This document shows, in pieces, positions 1 through 7,937 of a stretch of DNA of 64,000 nt. A model generated the notes under the pieces. It made no database searches and had not been told where the DNA came from. It worked only from the letters and a program-made list of their open reading frames with translations. Position numbers and translations under genes: made by a program. Source of the stretch: Pyrinomonadaceae bacterium (GTDB lineage Bacteria; Acidobacteriota; Blastocatellia; Pyrinomonadales; Pyrinomonadaceae); the NCBI GenBank assembly GCA_019694395.1, contig JAIBCC010000002.1:124330-188329 (forward strand). Direction: 5' to 3'. Position 1 is the first letter of the stretch. The number at the start of each line of letters is the position of its first letter.

Positions 1-241
1 GGTAAATTATTGGTTTTTCAGTTTCGTTTTGAATTGGAACAAATCTATTTTCTGCCACATCGGAAGAAACATCATTGGACACTCCTGTTCCAGAATTTCT
101 GTTGTTCCGCGTAAATGGATTATCTGATTGTATTTCTTTACAACTATTTCTTTGCCCATAAATTTTAACTTGAAGATTTCCAATTACGACTACAACAATA
201 AATGTTTGGAGAATTACCCCAAGAACTTTTACTTTCCGCAT
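1..241 (-). CDS. Partial membrane-anchored or secreted protein of unknown function (C-terminus off the window)
   Basis: This open frame runs from an ATG at 241 leftwards to the window edge, so only the first 80 residues are visible. Residues 5-22 are strongly hydrophobic (VLGVILQTFIVVVVIG), which fits a signal anchor or signal peptide; the rest is polar and rich in Asn and Ser. It lies 84 bp downstream of the small coiled-coil membrane gene at 326-637 on the same strand and may be the third gene of the rex operon. No family is recognisable. Confidence that it is real rests on the long open frame and the sensible N-terminus. Confidence 0.55.
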   Translation of the reverse strand, partial: MRKVKVLGVILQTFIVVVVIGNLQVKIYGQRNSCKEIQSDNPFTRNNRNSGTGVSNDVSSDVAENRFVPIQNETEKPIIY

Positions 242-325
242 AAAATCTTCAAATCCAAAACAAAAATCGCAAAAGCCTATTTTACACGACTTTTGCGACT
301 TTGCGAATTCTTCTTGGTTAGAAAT

Positions 326-637
326 TTACTTTGCTCTCGGCGCAGTTGGAACCGAATCAACCGGCATTTCCAATGGCATTGGCGGAGGCGGAACAGGAGC
401 TTCTAAAAGCGGCGAATTTTGAATTGCCTCCAATCTGTCTTTCAATTGTTGATTTTCCAAATACAAACGATCATTTTCCATTCTCAGCATTTGGATTTCT
501 TTCGGACATCTGGGCGGTCTTTTTCTATTCATTCTAAAATTTGGTGCAATGCTCACGAAAAAACTGGCGATGAAAAGACCTAATGAAAACGTTAAAAAAA
601 ATGGAACAAATCTTTTGAAAAATCCGCGATTCAACAT
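326..637 (-). CDS. Small membrane-anchored coiled-coil protein, unknown function
   Basis: 103 residues. The start is supported by a GAGGT ribosome site five bases before the ATG. Residues 11-32 form one membrane helix, followed by a basic stretch (RMNRKRPPR), a short heptad-like segment at about 48-75 rich in Leu, Glu and Asn (a likely coiled coil), and a proline-rich tail (PVPPPPMPLEMP). The layout is that of a single-pass protein with a coiled coil and Pro-rich end on one side of the inner membrane. It starts 20 bp after rex on the same strand, so it is probably co-transcribed and may be under Rex control. No family recognised. Confidence 0.7.
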   Translation of the reverse strand: MLNRGFFKRFVPFFLTFSLGLFIASFFVSIAPNFRMNRKRPPRCPKEIQMLRMENDRLYLENQQLKDRLEAIQNSPLLEAPVPPPPMPLEMPVDSVPTAPRAK

Positions 638-657
638 AATTTACCTCTAAAAAAATT

Positions 658-1344
658 TTACTTCTTTTTAATTCGCCGATTTTTGGCAATCGGTTTCATT
701 ATTTTACCATTTTCCCCGGTGGGTTGTGCAAGAAAATATGACAAACTTTCCAAAGAAATTGTCAGATCAACCGTTCTGATCTTAATATTTTCTTCGGCTT
801 TGAGCGGGATTGGCGCAAAATTCATAATTGCTTTGATTCCCACCTTGACCACCATTTCCAAAATATCTTGGGCGTATTGTGCCGGAACTGCAATAACTGC
901 CACGTCAATTTCTTCTTTTTTAACCAACTCCTCAAATTTTTTGATGTCGTGGATTTTGACATTACCAACTTTTTGCCCAACTTTTGCCTTGTCAGTATCA
1001 AATAAAGCAACTACGGAAAAGTTTGTTTGCGAATACTCATAATAATCCGCTAATGCAGTTCCCATTCTTCCGGCTCCGATAATTCCGACATTATGCGGTT
1101 TATCCAAACCCAAAATTTTGGTTAAATCCTGCCGCAAATTATCAACATAATAGCCGACTCCCCGCACACCGAATTCTCCAAAATATGCTAAATCCTTGCG
1201 AATTTGTGCCGAATTCAAATGAAATCTTTTGGCAAGATCATCCGAAGAAACTGTCTTTATACCTTTTGCGGATAACTCATTAAGACAACGCAAATAAACA
1301 CTCAAACGGTTAGTAGTAAGTTCTGATATTTTTTCAACTTTCAT
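658..1344 (-). CDS. rex: Redox-sensing transcriptional repressor Rex
   Basis: Rex senses the NADH/NAD+ ratio: NAD+ favours operator binding and NADH releases it, switching on anaerobic or fermentative genes. The protein has an N-terminal winged helix (residues 1-80, with SSDDLAKRFHLNSAQIRKDL as the helix-turn-helix), then a Rossmann fold with GIIGAGRMGTAL as the dinucleotide loop, and a domain-swap C-terminal helix followed by a basic tail (RRIKKK). Length, 228 residues, is normal. A TTG eight codons upstream (1368) keeps the frame open, but a TATAAT box (1357-1362) lies between it and the ATG at 1344. The ATG also matches the usual Rex N-terminus, so I start there. It heads an apparent operon with two small membrane genes. 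Confidence 0.95.
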   Translation of the reverse strand: MKVEKISELTTNRLSVYLRCLNELSAKGIKTVSSDDLAKRFHLNSAQIRKDLAYFGEFGVRGVGYYVDNLRQDLTKILGLDKPHNVGIIGAGRMGTALADYYEYSQTNFSVVALFDTDKAKVGQKVGNVKIHDIKKFEELVKKEEIDVAVIAVPAQYAQDILEMVVKVGIKAIMNFAPIPLKAEENIKIRTVDLTISLESLSYFLAQPTGENGKIMKPIAKNRRIKKK

Positions 1345-1350
1345 CGTGGC

Positions 1351-1388
1351 AAAATGATTATAGCGCAATTTGTGAAAAATTGAACTAA
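1351..1388 (-). promoter_or_regulatory. rex promoter with possible Rex operator (autoregulation)
   Basis: On the minus strand a perfect TATAAT (1357-1362) sits 12 bases before the rex ATG, implying an mRNA leader of only about five bases. Just upstream, 1370-1376 reads TTGTGAA, the exact left half of the known Rex consensus (TTGTGAA-N4-TTCACAA). The right half (1381-1387) is degenerate, matching at about four of seven positions. The site overlaps the -35/-10 spacer, where repressor binding would block RNA polymerase. The promoter is well supported; the operator is inference. Confidence 0.5.
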
Positions 1389-1448
1389 CGGCGTAGATGA
1401 ATTGAAAAGTTATCCCGTTGCCCTTAATTAAAATTTGAACTACAATAC

Positions 1449-1466
1449 TGTTTCAAGTGTGAAACA
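1449..1466. promoter_or_regulatory. Perfect 7-bp inverted repeat, possible operator
   Basis: TGTTTCA, AGTG, TGAAACA form a perfect inverted repeat 30 bp upstream of the small membrane gene at 1496 and between it and divergent rex. It has no T-run, so it is not a terminator, and it does not match the Rex consensus. Size and symmetry fit a dimeric repressor site of unknown owner. Confidence 0.4.
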
Positions 1467-1495
1467 ATTTTTATTTAACACGCTGGAAAATATCA

Positions 1496-1828
1496 ATGAA
1501 AAAGGTAATCAAAATTGCTTTGACGCTTTTTTTCGTAATCGCCTTTGGAACACATGTTTTTGCTTTGTTCGGGAATGATGGTCAACCGCTGTGGTGGCAT
1601 TGCCTTTATTTTATAACTTACAGCGTTTGCGGTTGGATGCTCTTTTCAAAATTAAATTACCGTTTGTATATTTACGCAATTAGTGCCGTATTTCCTTTTG
1701 TAATGCACGTTTATTATGCTTACAGACGCTTTCCCAATAATATGGATACCAATTTCGTGATATTTATTTTGGTAATTTTGTTTTTAATATTTGCGTTTTT
1801 TTCAATCAAAAAAGAAATTAATTCATAA
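1496..1828 (+). CDS. Small polytopic membrane protein, unknown function
   Basis: 110 residues with three or four hydrophobic segments (about 5-25, 35-52, 57-75 and 85-103) and a short charged end (KKEIN). Tryptophan and tyrosine cluster in residues 31-60 (PLWWHCLYFITYSVCGW). Its stop codon is only three bases before the ruvA ATG, so the two are probably transcribed together. No family recognised; the hydrophobic pattern and tight packing argue that it is real. Confidence 0.65.
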   Translation: MKKVIKIALTLFFVIAFGTHVFALFGNDGQPLWWHCLYFITYSVCGWMLFSKLNYRLYIYAISAVFPFVMHVYYAYRRFPNNMDTNFVIFILVILFLIFAFFSIKKEINS

Positions 1829-1831
1829 AAA

Positions 1832-2449
1832 ATGATTGCATATCTTTCAGGAAAACTGCTCGAAAAAGAAGCCAATTCGGTAATTGTTGATGTTAATGGA
1901 GTTGGCTATGAGGTCGCCATTCCACTTTCGACTTTTTACGAATTGGGTGAAATCGGTTCGGATGTCGCGTTACGCATTTACACCTACGTCCGCGAAGACA
2001 CTTTGTCTCTTTTTGGTTTCAAAACCATGCGCGAAAAGGAATTATTTTTGAAACTTATTTCGGTTTCGGGAATCGGTGCAAAATCAGGAATTGGAATTTT
2101 GTCGGGAATGTCGGCAGATGAAATCATTAACGCCATTCGATCCAATAATTTAATGCGTCTCAATTCAATCCCTGGAATCGGCAAAAAAACTGCGGAACGA
2201 ATTGTTATTGAACTCCGGGACAAAATCAACACCATTTCGGCGAGCGTGGTTGAAACTTCTCAAACTTCAACAACTGCAACAACTTCCAGCGGAAATGAAG
2301 TTTATGATGATGCAGTTTCGGCTCTGACCAATCTCGGCTATCAACGCCAAGCAGCAGAAAAAGCCCTAAATCAAGCAATGCAAGAAGGAACGGAAATGAG
2401 CGTTCAAAAACTATTGCGACGAAGTTTACAGCTTCTGGCAAAAGGCTAA
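1832..2449 (+). CDS. ruvA: Holliday junction branch migration protein RuvA
   Basis: RuvA binds four-way DNA junctions as a tetramer and loads the RuvB motor. The 205-residue protein shows domain I (1-62, beginning MIAYLSGKLLEKE), the two helix-hairpin-helix motifs of domain II (LISVSGIGAKSG and LNSIPGIGKKTAERIV), a Ser/Thr-rich flexible linker near 141-160, and the C-terminal three-helix domain III (YDDAVSALTNLGYQRQAAEKAL) that contacts RuvB. ruvB lies 1.2 kb downstream on the same strand, separated by a secreted-protein gene and an hflX remnant. Confidence 0.97.
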   Translation: MIAYLSGKLLEKEANSVIVDVNGVGYEVAIPLSTFYELGEIGSDVALRIYTYVREDTLSLFGFKTMREKELFLKLISVSGIGAKSGIGILSGMSADEIINAIRSNNLMRLNSIPGIGKKTAERIVIELRDKINTISASVVETSQTSTTATTSSGNEVYDDAVSALTNLGYQRQAAEKALNQAMQEGTEMSVQKLLRRSLQLLAKG

Positions 2450-2484
2450 AGAAGTAAAAAGGCAAAAGTAAAAAGTAAAAATTT

Positions 2485-3198
2485 ATGTCCAAATTTGCGG
2501 TTTCAATTTTTCTTGCTCTTGGTTTGTTATTTGTAAATTCATTTTCTCAAGAAATTCCTAAAACTGCGGTAATTCTTGAAAAAGCGAATGTTACGCCAAC
2601 TCGTCAATTAGTTTTGTGGATGCCGAATCCAAACAAGAATCCGCGTGATGCTCAGGAAGTTTACACTTGTCCCGAAGAAACTCGCGGACATTATTATTCG
2701 GGAAAAGCAAATGTTTCGCTGATTGATTTGAAATCGAACAAAAAAATCAACACGATTGAAATTGATTCCAACGGCGAACAATCAATTGATTTGCCGTATT
2801 TGATTCATCGCGGATATTACAAAGTTCCAACAATTGATAAAAACAAAGAAGGCAAGCCGATTTTGATGAATTTGAAAGATTACAATGCAGACGGAAAACC
2901 TTATGAATTTGCTCTTTTCAACGCACTTGCTTGTATGGGTTTGGAAACGACTTTGATCGGTTACAGCCAAAAACAGGATAAAGTTATCCAGTTTCCGATT
3001 GAACTAAAATTTCACGAAAAAATTTCAACCAGTTTTTGGGCAGATTATTTATTCGGGCATAAACCTAATAAAAAAGGCATTTGGGCTTTTCAAATTGACT
3101 ATCGCGGACGCGCGGGAAGTTTGGATAAATACGAATTTCATTACGATAAAATGAACGAGAAGTTTGTTGGAAAATTGTATAGTTTGTTTGAGGAGTAA
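2485..3198 (+). CDS. Secreted protein of unknown function between ruvA and ruvB
   Basis: 237 residues with a clear signal peptide (hydrophobic 5-17, likely cut after VNSFSQ). The mature part is rich in Lys, Asn and Tyr, with two cysteines (YTCPEETRG and NALACMGLE) and little hydrophobic sequence, so it is probably periplasmic or extracellular and beta-rich. It follows ruvA after a short purine-rich stretch (2450-2484) of GTAAAAA-like repeats. No domain recognised. It has no evident link to recombination, so its position between ruvA and ruvB is probably accidental. Confidence 0.75.
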   Translation: MSKFAVSIFLALGLLFVNSFSQEIPKTAVILEKANVTPTRQLVLWMPNPNKNPRDAQEVYTCPEETRGHYYSGKANVSLIDLKSNKKINTIEIDSNGEQSIDLPYLIHRGYYKVPTIDKNKEGKPILMNLKDYNADGKPYEFALFNALACMGLETTLIGYSQKQDKVIQFPIELKFHEKISTSFWADYLFGHKPNKKGIWAFQIDYRGRAGSLDKYEFHYDKMNEKFVGKLYSLFEE

Positions 3199-3213
3199 AA
3201 GTTAATTATTTTT

Positions 3214-3640
3214 ATGTTAGCCACCGCTCAATTAGAGACTTCAGGTAACCTTTATGAAATTGAGAACGCTCAAAAACTTTTTAGTCAAAGATGTTTGATA
3301 GTTGGGCTTTTTTCGATGAAAGAAAAGAAAATTGAAACACACTTAACAAAATGTAAAGTCACTAATTGAAGCAAATGAAGGAATTGTTGTCGGAAGCTTT
3401 ATACAGAGACGCGGAGTTTCAAGAGCTAAAAAAGAAGGTGGAATGAAAAAACTTGATAAACCAATGAATCCAGCTACTTATTTAGGCAAAGGAAAAGCTG
3501 AAGAATTAGGAAAACTCTCTCAAGATACGAAAGCACAAAAAATTGTTTTTTTGCATAGTTTGTCTGATGGGCAAAAACGGAATCTTTTTGAAATAACAAA
3601 TTGCGAAATAATTGAATGCGAGATTATTACAAATTATTAA
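3214..3640 (+). pseudogene. Decayed N-terminal fragment of an HflX-like GTPase
   Basis: Two frames together read as the start of an HflX-family protein. Frame 1 (from ATG 3214) gives QRCLIVGLFSMKEKK and stops at TGA near 3367. Frame 2, open from about 3347, gives LIEANEGIVVGSFIQRRG, then NPATYLGKGKAEELG and SDGQKRNLFE, the signature glycine-rich segment of the HflX N-terminal domain. A frameshift therefore lies near 3345-3360. The sequence ends with TAA at 3638-3640, directly before the ruvB ATG, so the whole GTP-binding domain (G1-G5) is missing. HflX normally splits or rescues ribosomes. This copy cannot be a GTPase; the 65-residue second frame could at most make an orphan N-domain peptide. 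Confidence 0.75.
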
Positions 3641-4687
3641 ATGACCGAAAACCTAGAAAATTTTGATAACCGCGACGGCTCGCAGATGGATGACGAAGCC
3701 CAAATCGAACTTTCACTGCGTCCGACACGGCTTGCCGAATACATCGGACAACGCAAAGTAAAAGATAATTTGCGGATTTTTATGAAGGCGGCTCTCTCTC
3801 GCCGTGAAGCACTCGACCACGTTTTGTTGACAGGACCTCCGGGCGTTGGGAAAACAACATTATCTGTAATTATCAGCAACGAAATGGGTTCTTCACTCAA
3901 AACGACTGCGGGACCAATCATCGAAAAAGCCGGAGATTTAGCTGCGATTTTGACCAATTTAGAAGAAGGTGATGTCCTTTTTATTGACGAAATTCATCGT
4001 CTTAATCCTGCCATCGAAGAGGTTTTGTATCCGGCAATGGAGGATTACAACCTTGATTTGATGATCGGTCAAGGAACCGCCGCCCGTTCGATAAAATTGG
4101 AATTGCCGAAATTTACTTTGGTTGGCGCAACCACTCGTCCGGGATTGATTACAGCTCCTTTGCGCGGACGTTTCGGGATAATTTTTCACCTTGATTTTTA
4201 CACGGTCGAAGATTTGCAAACGATCATTGAACGCTCGGCGGGAATTTTGAACGTCGAAATTGATACCAACGGAGCGAAAGAAATTGCCAAGCGTTCGCGT
4301 GGGACTCCCCGTATTGCCAATCGTCTTTTGCGTCGTGTGCGTGATTTTGCTGAAGTTGATTACGATGGAAAAATCACTGAAGAAGTAGCTAAAGACGCTC
4401 TCAACCGAATGGAAGTTGATACTTACGGACTCGACGAAATTGACCGCAAACTTTTATTAACCATTATCGAAAAATTCGACGGTGGTCCGGTTGGTTTAGG
4501 CACAATTTCCGCCGCAATACACGAAGAAAAAGATTCGATCGAGGAAATTATTGAACCGTATTTGATTCAGACAGGATTTTTAAACCGCACTCCTCGCGGG
4601 CGAATGGTGACGAGATTAGCTTATCAACATTTTGGGTTGGAAGATTTGTTAAAACCGATTCTGAACACACCCAGTTTATTTGACTGA
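3641..4687 (+). CDS. ruvB: Holliday junction branch migration helicase RuvB
   Basis: RuvB is the AAA+ motor that drives branch migration with RuvA and RuvC. The 348-residue protein has the N-terminal segment [12 protein letters not shown], Walker [10 protein letters not shown] (65-73), Walker B with DEIH (116-119), the sensor segment [18 protein letters not shown], and a C-terminal winged helix ending with [17 protein letters not shown]. Length and all motifs are normal, so it should be functional. The ATG immediately follows the stop of the hflX remnant with no clear ribosome site, so translation may depend on coupling or on a weak site within the remnant. Confidence 0.97.
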   Translation: MTENLENFDNRDGSQMDDEAQIELSLRPTRLAEYIGQRKVKDNLRIFMKAALSRREALDHVLLTGPPGVGKTTLSVIISNEMGSSLKTTAGPIIEKAGDLAAILTNLEEGDVLFIDEIHRLNPAIEEVLYPAMEDYNLDLMIGQGTAARSIKLELPKFTLVGATTRPGLITAPLRGRFGIIFHLDFYTVEDLQTIIERSAGILNVEIDTNGAKEIAKRSRGTPRIANRLLRRVRDFAEVDYDGKITEEVAKDALNRMEVDTYGLDEIDRKLLLTIIEKFDGGPVGLGTISAAIHEEKDSIEEIIEPYLIQTGFLNRTPRGRMVTRLAYQHFGLEDLLKPILNTPSLFD

Positions 4688-4689
4688 GA

Positions 4690-5481
4690 ATGATTAAAGT
4701 TAAATATTTGATGATTTCCGCCTTTTTAGTCCTGGTCGTTCCTTACATTTTGTTAGGCGTTTTTGCCTACTTTCGGGCAGAATCAATGATTTTCAGTCCT
4801 CACCAAACTGCTTTCAAAGACGATTTTTCAATCATTAAACTTACAACTCCAAGCGGCGAAAAGATTTCCGCTAAGTTTTTCCAAAATGAAAAAGCCGAAT
4901 TCACAATTCTTTACAGTCACGGCAACGCCGAAGATATTTTTACTTCAGTGCCTTTTTTTGAAAAATTAAGTAGTGCAGGTTTTAATGTTCTGGCTTACGA
5001 TTATCGCGGCTACGGCACGAGCGAAGGCACGCCAAGCGAAATAAATTCGTATGAGGACATCGAAACCGCTTACAATTACCTCGTCAACGAGCAAAAAATT
5101 GCGCCCGAAAAAATTATTATTCACGGGCGATCTTTGGGCGGGGCAATTTCGATTGATTTAGCTTCGCGCCAAAAGTGCGGCGGCTTGATTGTTGAAAGTT
5201 CTTTTGTTTCAGCATTTAGAGTTATGACCGGAATTTCGCTTTATCCTTTCGACAAATTTGAAAGCATCAATAAAATGGGCAAGGTCAAAAGTCCAGTTCT
5301 TTTCATTCACGGAACGAACGATACCCTAATTCCCTTTTGGCACGGTCAGAAATTATTTGAAGCGGCTAATGAGCCGAAAACTTTTTACGCAGTTGAAAAT
5401 GCCGGACATAATGACCTTCACGAAATTGCGGGGAAAAAGTATTTTGAGGAAATCAAACGATTTTCAGCAACGGTCAAATAA
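4690..5481 (+). CDS. Membrane-anchored alpha/beta hydrolase (BEM46/ABHD17-like)
   Basis: 263 residues. An N-terminal membrane helix (5-27) is followed by a serine hydrolase fold. The oxyanion segment is YSHGNAED, the nucleophile is Ser148 in GRSLGG, the acid is probably Asp211 in HGTNDTLIPF, and the general base is His240 in NAGHNDL. All triad members are present at the usual spacing, so it is likely an active esterase, thioesterase or peptidase of unknown substrate, facing the periplasm or anchored at the inner membrane. It starts two bases after ruvB and is probably co-transcribed. Confidence 0.85.
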   Translation: MIKVKYLMISAFLVLVVPYILLGVFAYFRAESMIFSPHQTAFKDDFSIIKLTTPSGEKISAKFFQNEKAEFTILYSHGNAEDIFTSVPFFEKLSSAGFNVLAYDYRGYGTSEGTPSEINSYEDIETAYNYLVNEQKIAPEKIIIHGRSLGGAISIDLASRQKCGGLIVESSFVSAFRVMTGISLYPFDKFESINKMGKVKSPVLFIHGTNDTLIPFWHGQKLFEAANEPKTFYAVENAGHNDLHEIAGKKYFEEIKRFSATVK

Positions 5482-5573
5482 AAAATGACAAACTTTTTAG
5501 ACTCTACACTTTTACTAAATCAATTAGGCTTTTTATCTTTTCTAGTTTACACCCCTACTTTAGGCTTAATATT

Positions 5574-6524
5574 TTAATTTTCAGGTTTTGTCTTAACAAA
5601 ATCCTCAATCTTATTGGTTGAATTAGTTATATATCCAATAATTTCTGGAATCTTGTAATCTTTGTGTTCTCTGGGCGGATTCATCATCCATAAATTCCAT
5701 TTTTTGACAAAACCTAAAATTGGAACGGTTGAAACAATTTCAAACTTGTCGCCATTATAGGTAAACGACAATTTATTTCCATCTATTACACCAACCCTTT
5801 TGAAATCATAACCAGGCACAGGAACTGCCGTTAGAACTAACGCTTTATCATATTGATTAAACTCCATTCCAAAAAATCTTGAAATTCCCGAAAAGTCCTT
5901 AGGTCTTTTGATTAGTTTTCCATTTATGTAAAGTTTATAATTTGCTAACTGTAGTTTGACATCTTCAATCGTAAAATCTTTAGCATCTTCAAGTTCCGAA
6001 AAATAATCTTCAAAGGGGCGGTTTTCTCTGGTTATTTTAATCAAATCCTGAATTTTTCCACCCGTTTTAGGATTTTCAAGAATATCCAAAACTATTGTAT
6101 CACCATCATTTACAACAATATTTGACGGATAATTAGGCAAATTTCCGTTCACATAGTCTTTATTGTCATATTTTTCTTTAGTTTTATCATCTTGATATTG
6201 GACTCGTGAGCCTTTTTCCGCCTTAAATGTGACTGTAAATGTTTTGCCATCATCATTTGGTTTAATGTCCATTCCGTAACTGAAAATGATTTTTTCAACA
6301 TCATTGGTGAAGGTTCTTTGAATTTTAGAAATATCTTTTGGATTAAATGAACCGGACTCCTGATACAACTTTCTCAACTCTTTTTGTGAAGCTGGTGGAA
6401 TTGTTTTTGATTTAAATGCCACGATTATTCCATTATCAAATCTGAAAGCTAAAGAATCTTGAGCCTTAGTTTGAATTGAAAAAATTATAAACGTTAAGAG
6501 TAAATAAATAATTTTATTTTTCAT
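5574..6524 (-). CDS. Secreted protein, third gene of a sigma/anti-sigma operon
   Basis: 316 residues with a signal peptide (hydrophobic 5-16, likely cut near IQTKAQ). The mature protein is polar and lysine-rich, with several short repeats of beta-type sequence and no recognisable domain. Its start overlaps the end of the anti-sigma gene by 11 bases, so it is translationally coupled to it. This suggests a role in the envelope process sensed by that sigma/anti-sigma pair, for example as a periplasmic target or modulator. That role is inference from gene order. Confidence 0.75.
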   Translation of the reverse strand: MKNKIIYLLLTFIIFSIQTKAQDSLAFRFDNGIIVAFKSKTIPPASQKELRKLYQESGSFNPKDISKIQRTFTNDVEKIIFSYGMDIKPNDDGKTFTVTFKAEKGSRVQYQDDKTKEKYDNKDYVNGNLPNYPSNIVVNDGDTIVLDILENPKTGGKIQDLIKITRENRPFEDYFSELEDAKDFTIEDVKLQLANYKLYINGKLIKRPKDFSGISRFFGMEFNQYDKALVLTAVPVPGYDFKRVGVIDGNKLSFTYNGDKFEIVSTVPILGFVKKWNLWMMNPPREHKDYKIPEIIGYITNSTNKIEDFVKTKPEN

Positions 6525-7218
6525 TGTTTTCTCCTTTTCTAATGATTGTGTAAGTTACATTTGCAACAGGCTGCAAATCTCTGAGATTAAATTGTTTAGC
6601 AATTTCTTCCTGTGATTTTTCATTTGCGGAATTTGCTAAAATCTCCTTATTTGTTTGTGGAACTTCCTTTTTTTGAATCTCCCGAAAAATGCTTTTTTCA
6701 ACTATTTTTTCTTGAACGACAGGCACATTGACGTATTTGATAACGGTCTTGATTTCGGGTTTAGTTGTCCCAACCTCATCTTTTTGAGTTGGAGTTGCGG
6801 TAACTTTTTCCGTTGGTTGAGACATAATTTCCCCTTGTGAGACAACAATTTGAGGAGATGAGGAAACCGACAAACGACCAAAGAGAAAGGCAAGTGCAAT
6901 TCCTGCCATAAATAAGGCGGCAGTCGCGGCAAATTTTAGTTTTGGAAAAGCAAAAAGATTTACAAACCAATTTGTATTTGCACTTGGCTTAGTTTTCAAT
7001 TTATTTTCAAAAACTTTGAGCATTTGATTGTCAAAATCGCTGGTCGGCAATATTTTCGGCTGAATTTGTAACAAACCTTGAGTTTGCCGCCGCGCTTCAA
7101 ATTCCGTTTGACACTCCGGGCATATTGCCAGATGTGCTTTTAAATCTTGTTTCTGTAATTGGCTAGCTTCGCCATCCAAAAGCAGATCAATCAAATTTTC
7201 AATTTCAATACATTTCAT
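6514..7218 (-). CDS. Anti-sigma factor with zinc-finger N-terminus
   Basis: 234 residues. The N-terminus carries the zinc-binding anti-sigma motif His29-x3-Cys33-x2-Cys36 (HLAICPEC), which in this family grips an ECF sigma factor. A single membrane helix follows at about 94-115 (FAATAALFMAGIALAFLFG). The outside part is rich in Thr, Glu and Lys, with a possible coiled coil, and ends at NVTYTIIRKG. The gene overlaps the sigma gene by 14 bases, as expected for a pair made in fixed ratio. It should hold the sigma factor at the membrane until an envelope signal releases it. Confidence 0.88.
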   Translation of the reverse strand: MKCIEIENLIDLLLDGEASQLQKQDLKAHLAICPECQTEFEARRQTQGLLQIQPKILPTSDFDNQMLKVFENKLKTKPSANTNWFVNLFAFPKLKFAATAALFMAGIALAFLFGRLSVSSSPQIVVSQGEIMSQPTEKVTATPTQKDEVGTTKPEIKTVIKYVNVPVVQEKIVEKSIFREIQKKEVPQTNKEILANSANEKSQEEIAKQFNLRDLQPVANVTYTIIRKGENNEK

Positions 7219-7795
7219 AAAACTTTCCTTTCCCGCTGGTTAAATACGGTTTCAAATCATTGACCAAACTTTTGCGGGCGCGATGGAGACGAATTTTTAC
7301 CTGACTAAGATTAGTCTCGGTAATTTCGGCAATTTCGGAATACGGCAAACCTTCAATTTCCCGCAGAATCAAAACTTCGCGCTGCAACGGTGGGAGTTCA
7401 GCAACAAAATGCTCGATTTTTTCCGCTAACTCACCTTTTAGCAAAACTTCCAGCGGATTATTTTCCAAATTTTCAAATTCATCAAACTTACTGAAATCAT
7501 CTTCAAAAACCTCCGATTTGGTAGAGTGTTTCCGCAAATACTGAATGATTTTGTTTCTCGCAATCCCGCATAGAAACGGTAGCAATTCCCCTTTTTCCGA
7601 ATCAAACCGATAAGGATTATTCAGTAAAAACATAAAAACTTCCTGAGTTATATCTTCCGCCAGCGAGGTTTCCTTTAGCATTCGATAGGCAAAACCATAA
7701 ATTGAACCGCGCATTCGCAAATAAACTTCGCTAAATGCTGTAACATCACCATTTAAGGCTTTGTCTATAAGTTGTTGTTCAACCTTTTGCGTCAA
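7205..7795 (-). CDS. ECF-type RNA polymerase sigma factor (sigma-E family)
   Basis: 196 residues. Region 2 is visible as YGFAYRMLKETSLAEDITQE (core binding and -10 recognition), and region 4 as LPPLQREVLILREIEGLPYS followed by a helix-turn-helix ending QVKIRLHRARKSL (-35 recognition). There is no region 3, as in ECF sigmas. The best start is TTG at 7795, since no in-frame ATG lies near the expected N-terminus. It heads a three-gene operon with overlapping genes: sigma, zinc anti-sigma and a secreted protein. Confidence 0.92.
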   Translation of the reverse strand: MTQKVEQQLIDKALNGDVTAFSEVYLRMRGSIYGFAYRMLKETSLAEDITQEVFMFLLNNPYRFDSEKGELLPFLCGIARNKIIQYLRKHSTKSEVFEDDFSKFDEFENLENNPLEVLLKGELAEKIEHFVAELPPLQREVLILREIEGLPYSEIAEITETNLSQVKIRLHRARKSLVNDLKPYLTSGKGKFYEMY

Positions 7796-7876
7796 GAAAA
7801 TTTGTCCCCGAAAATTGTTTTTAACTGCTTCTCATAAAGGTATTGCTTTGAAATGTAGATAAGTTACAATTTTTTT

Positions 7877-7912
7877 CAAAAAAATAACGCCTACAAAATT
7901 GCAGACGTTATA
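7877..7912 (-). terminator. Rho-independent terminator after the TPR-thioredoxin gene
   Basis: On the minus strand, ATAACGTCTGC pairs with GTAGGCGTTAT (G-U pairs allowed) around a six-base loop and is followed by a T-run. It lies 26 bp past the stop of the gene at 7938-10235. Confidence 0.7.
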
Positions 7913-7937
7913 AACTATTTATTTGCAGTAAATGAAA

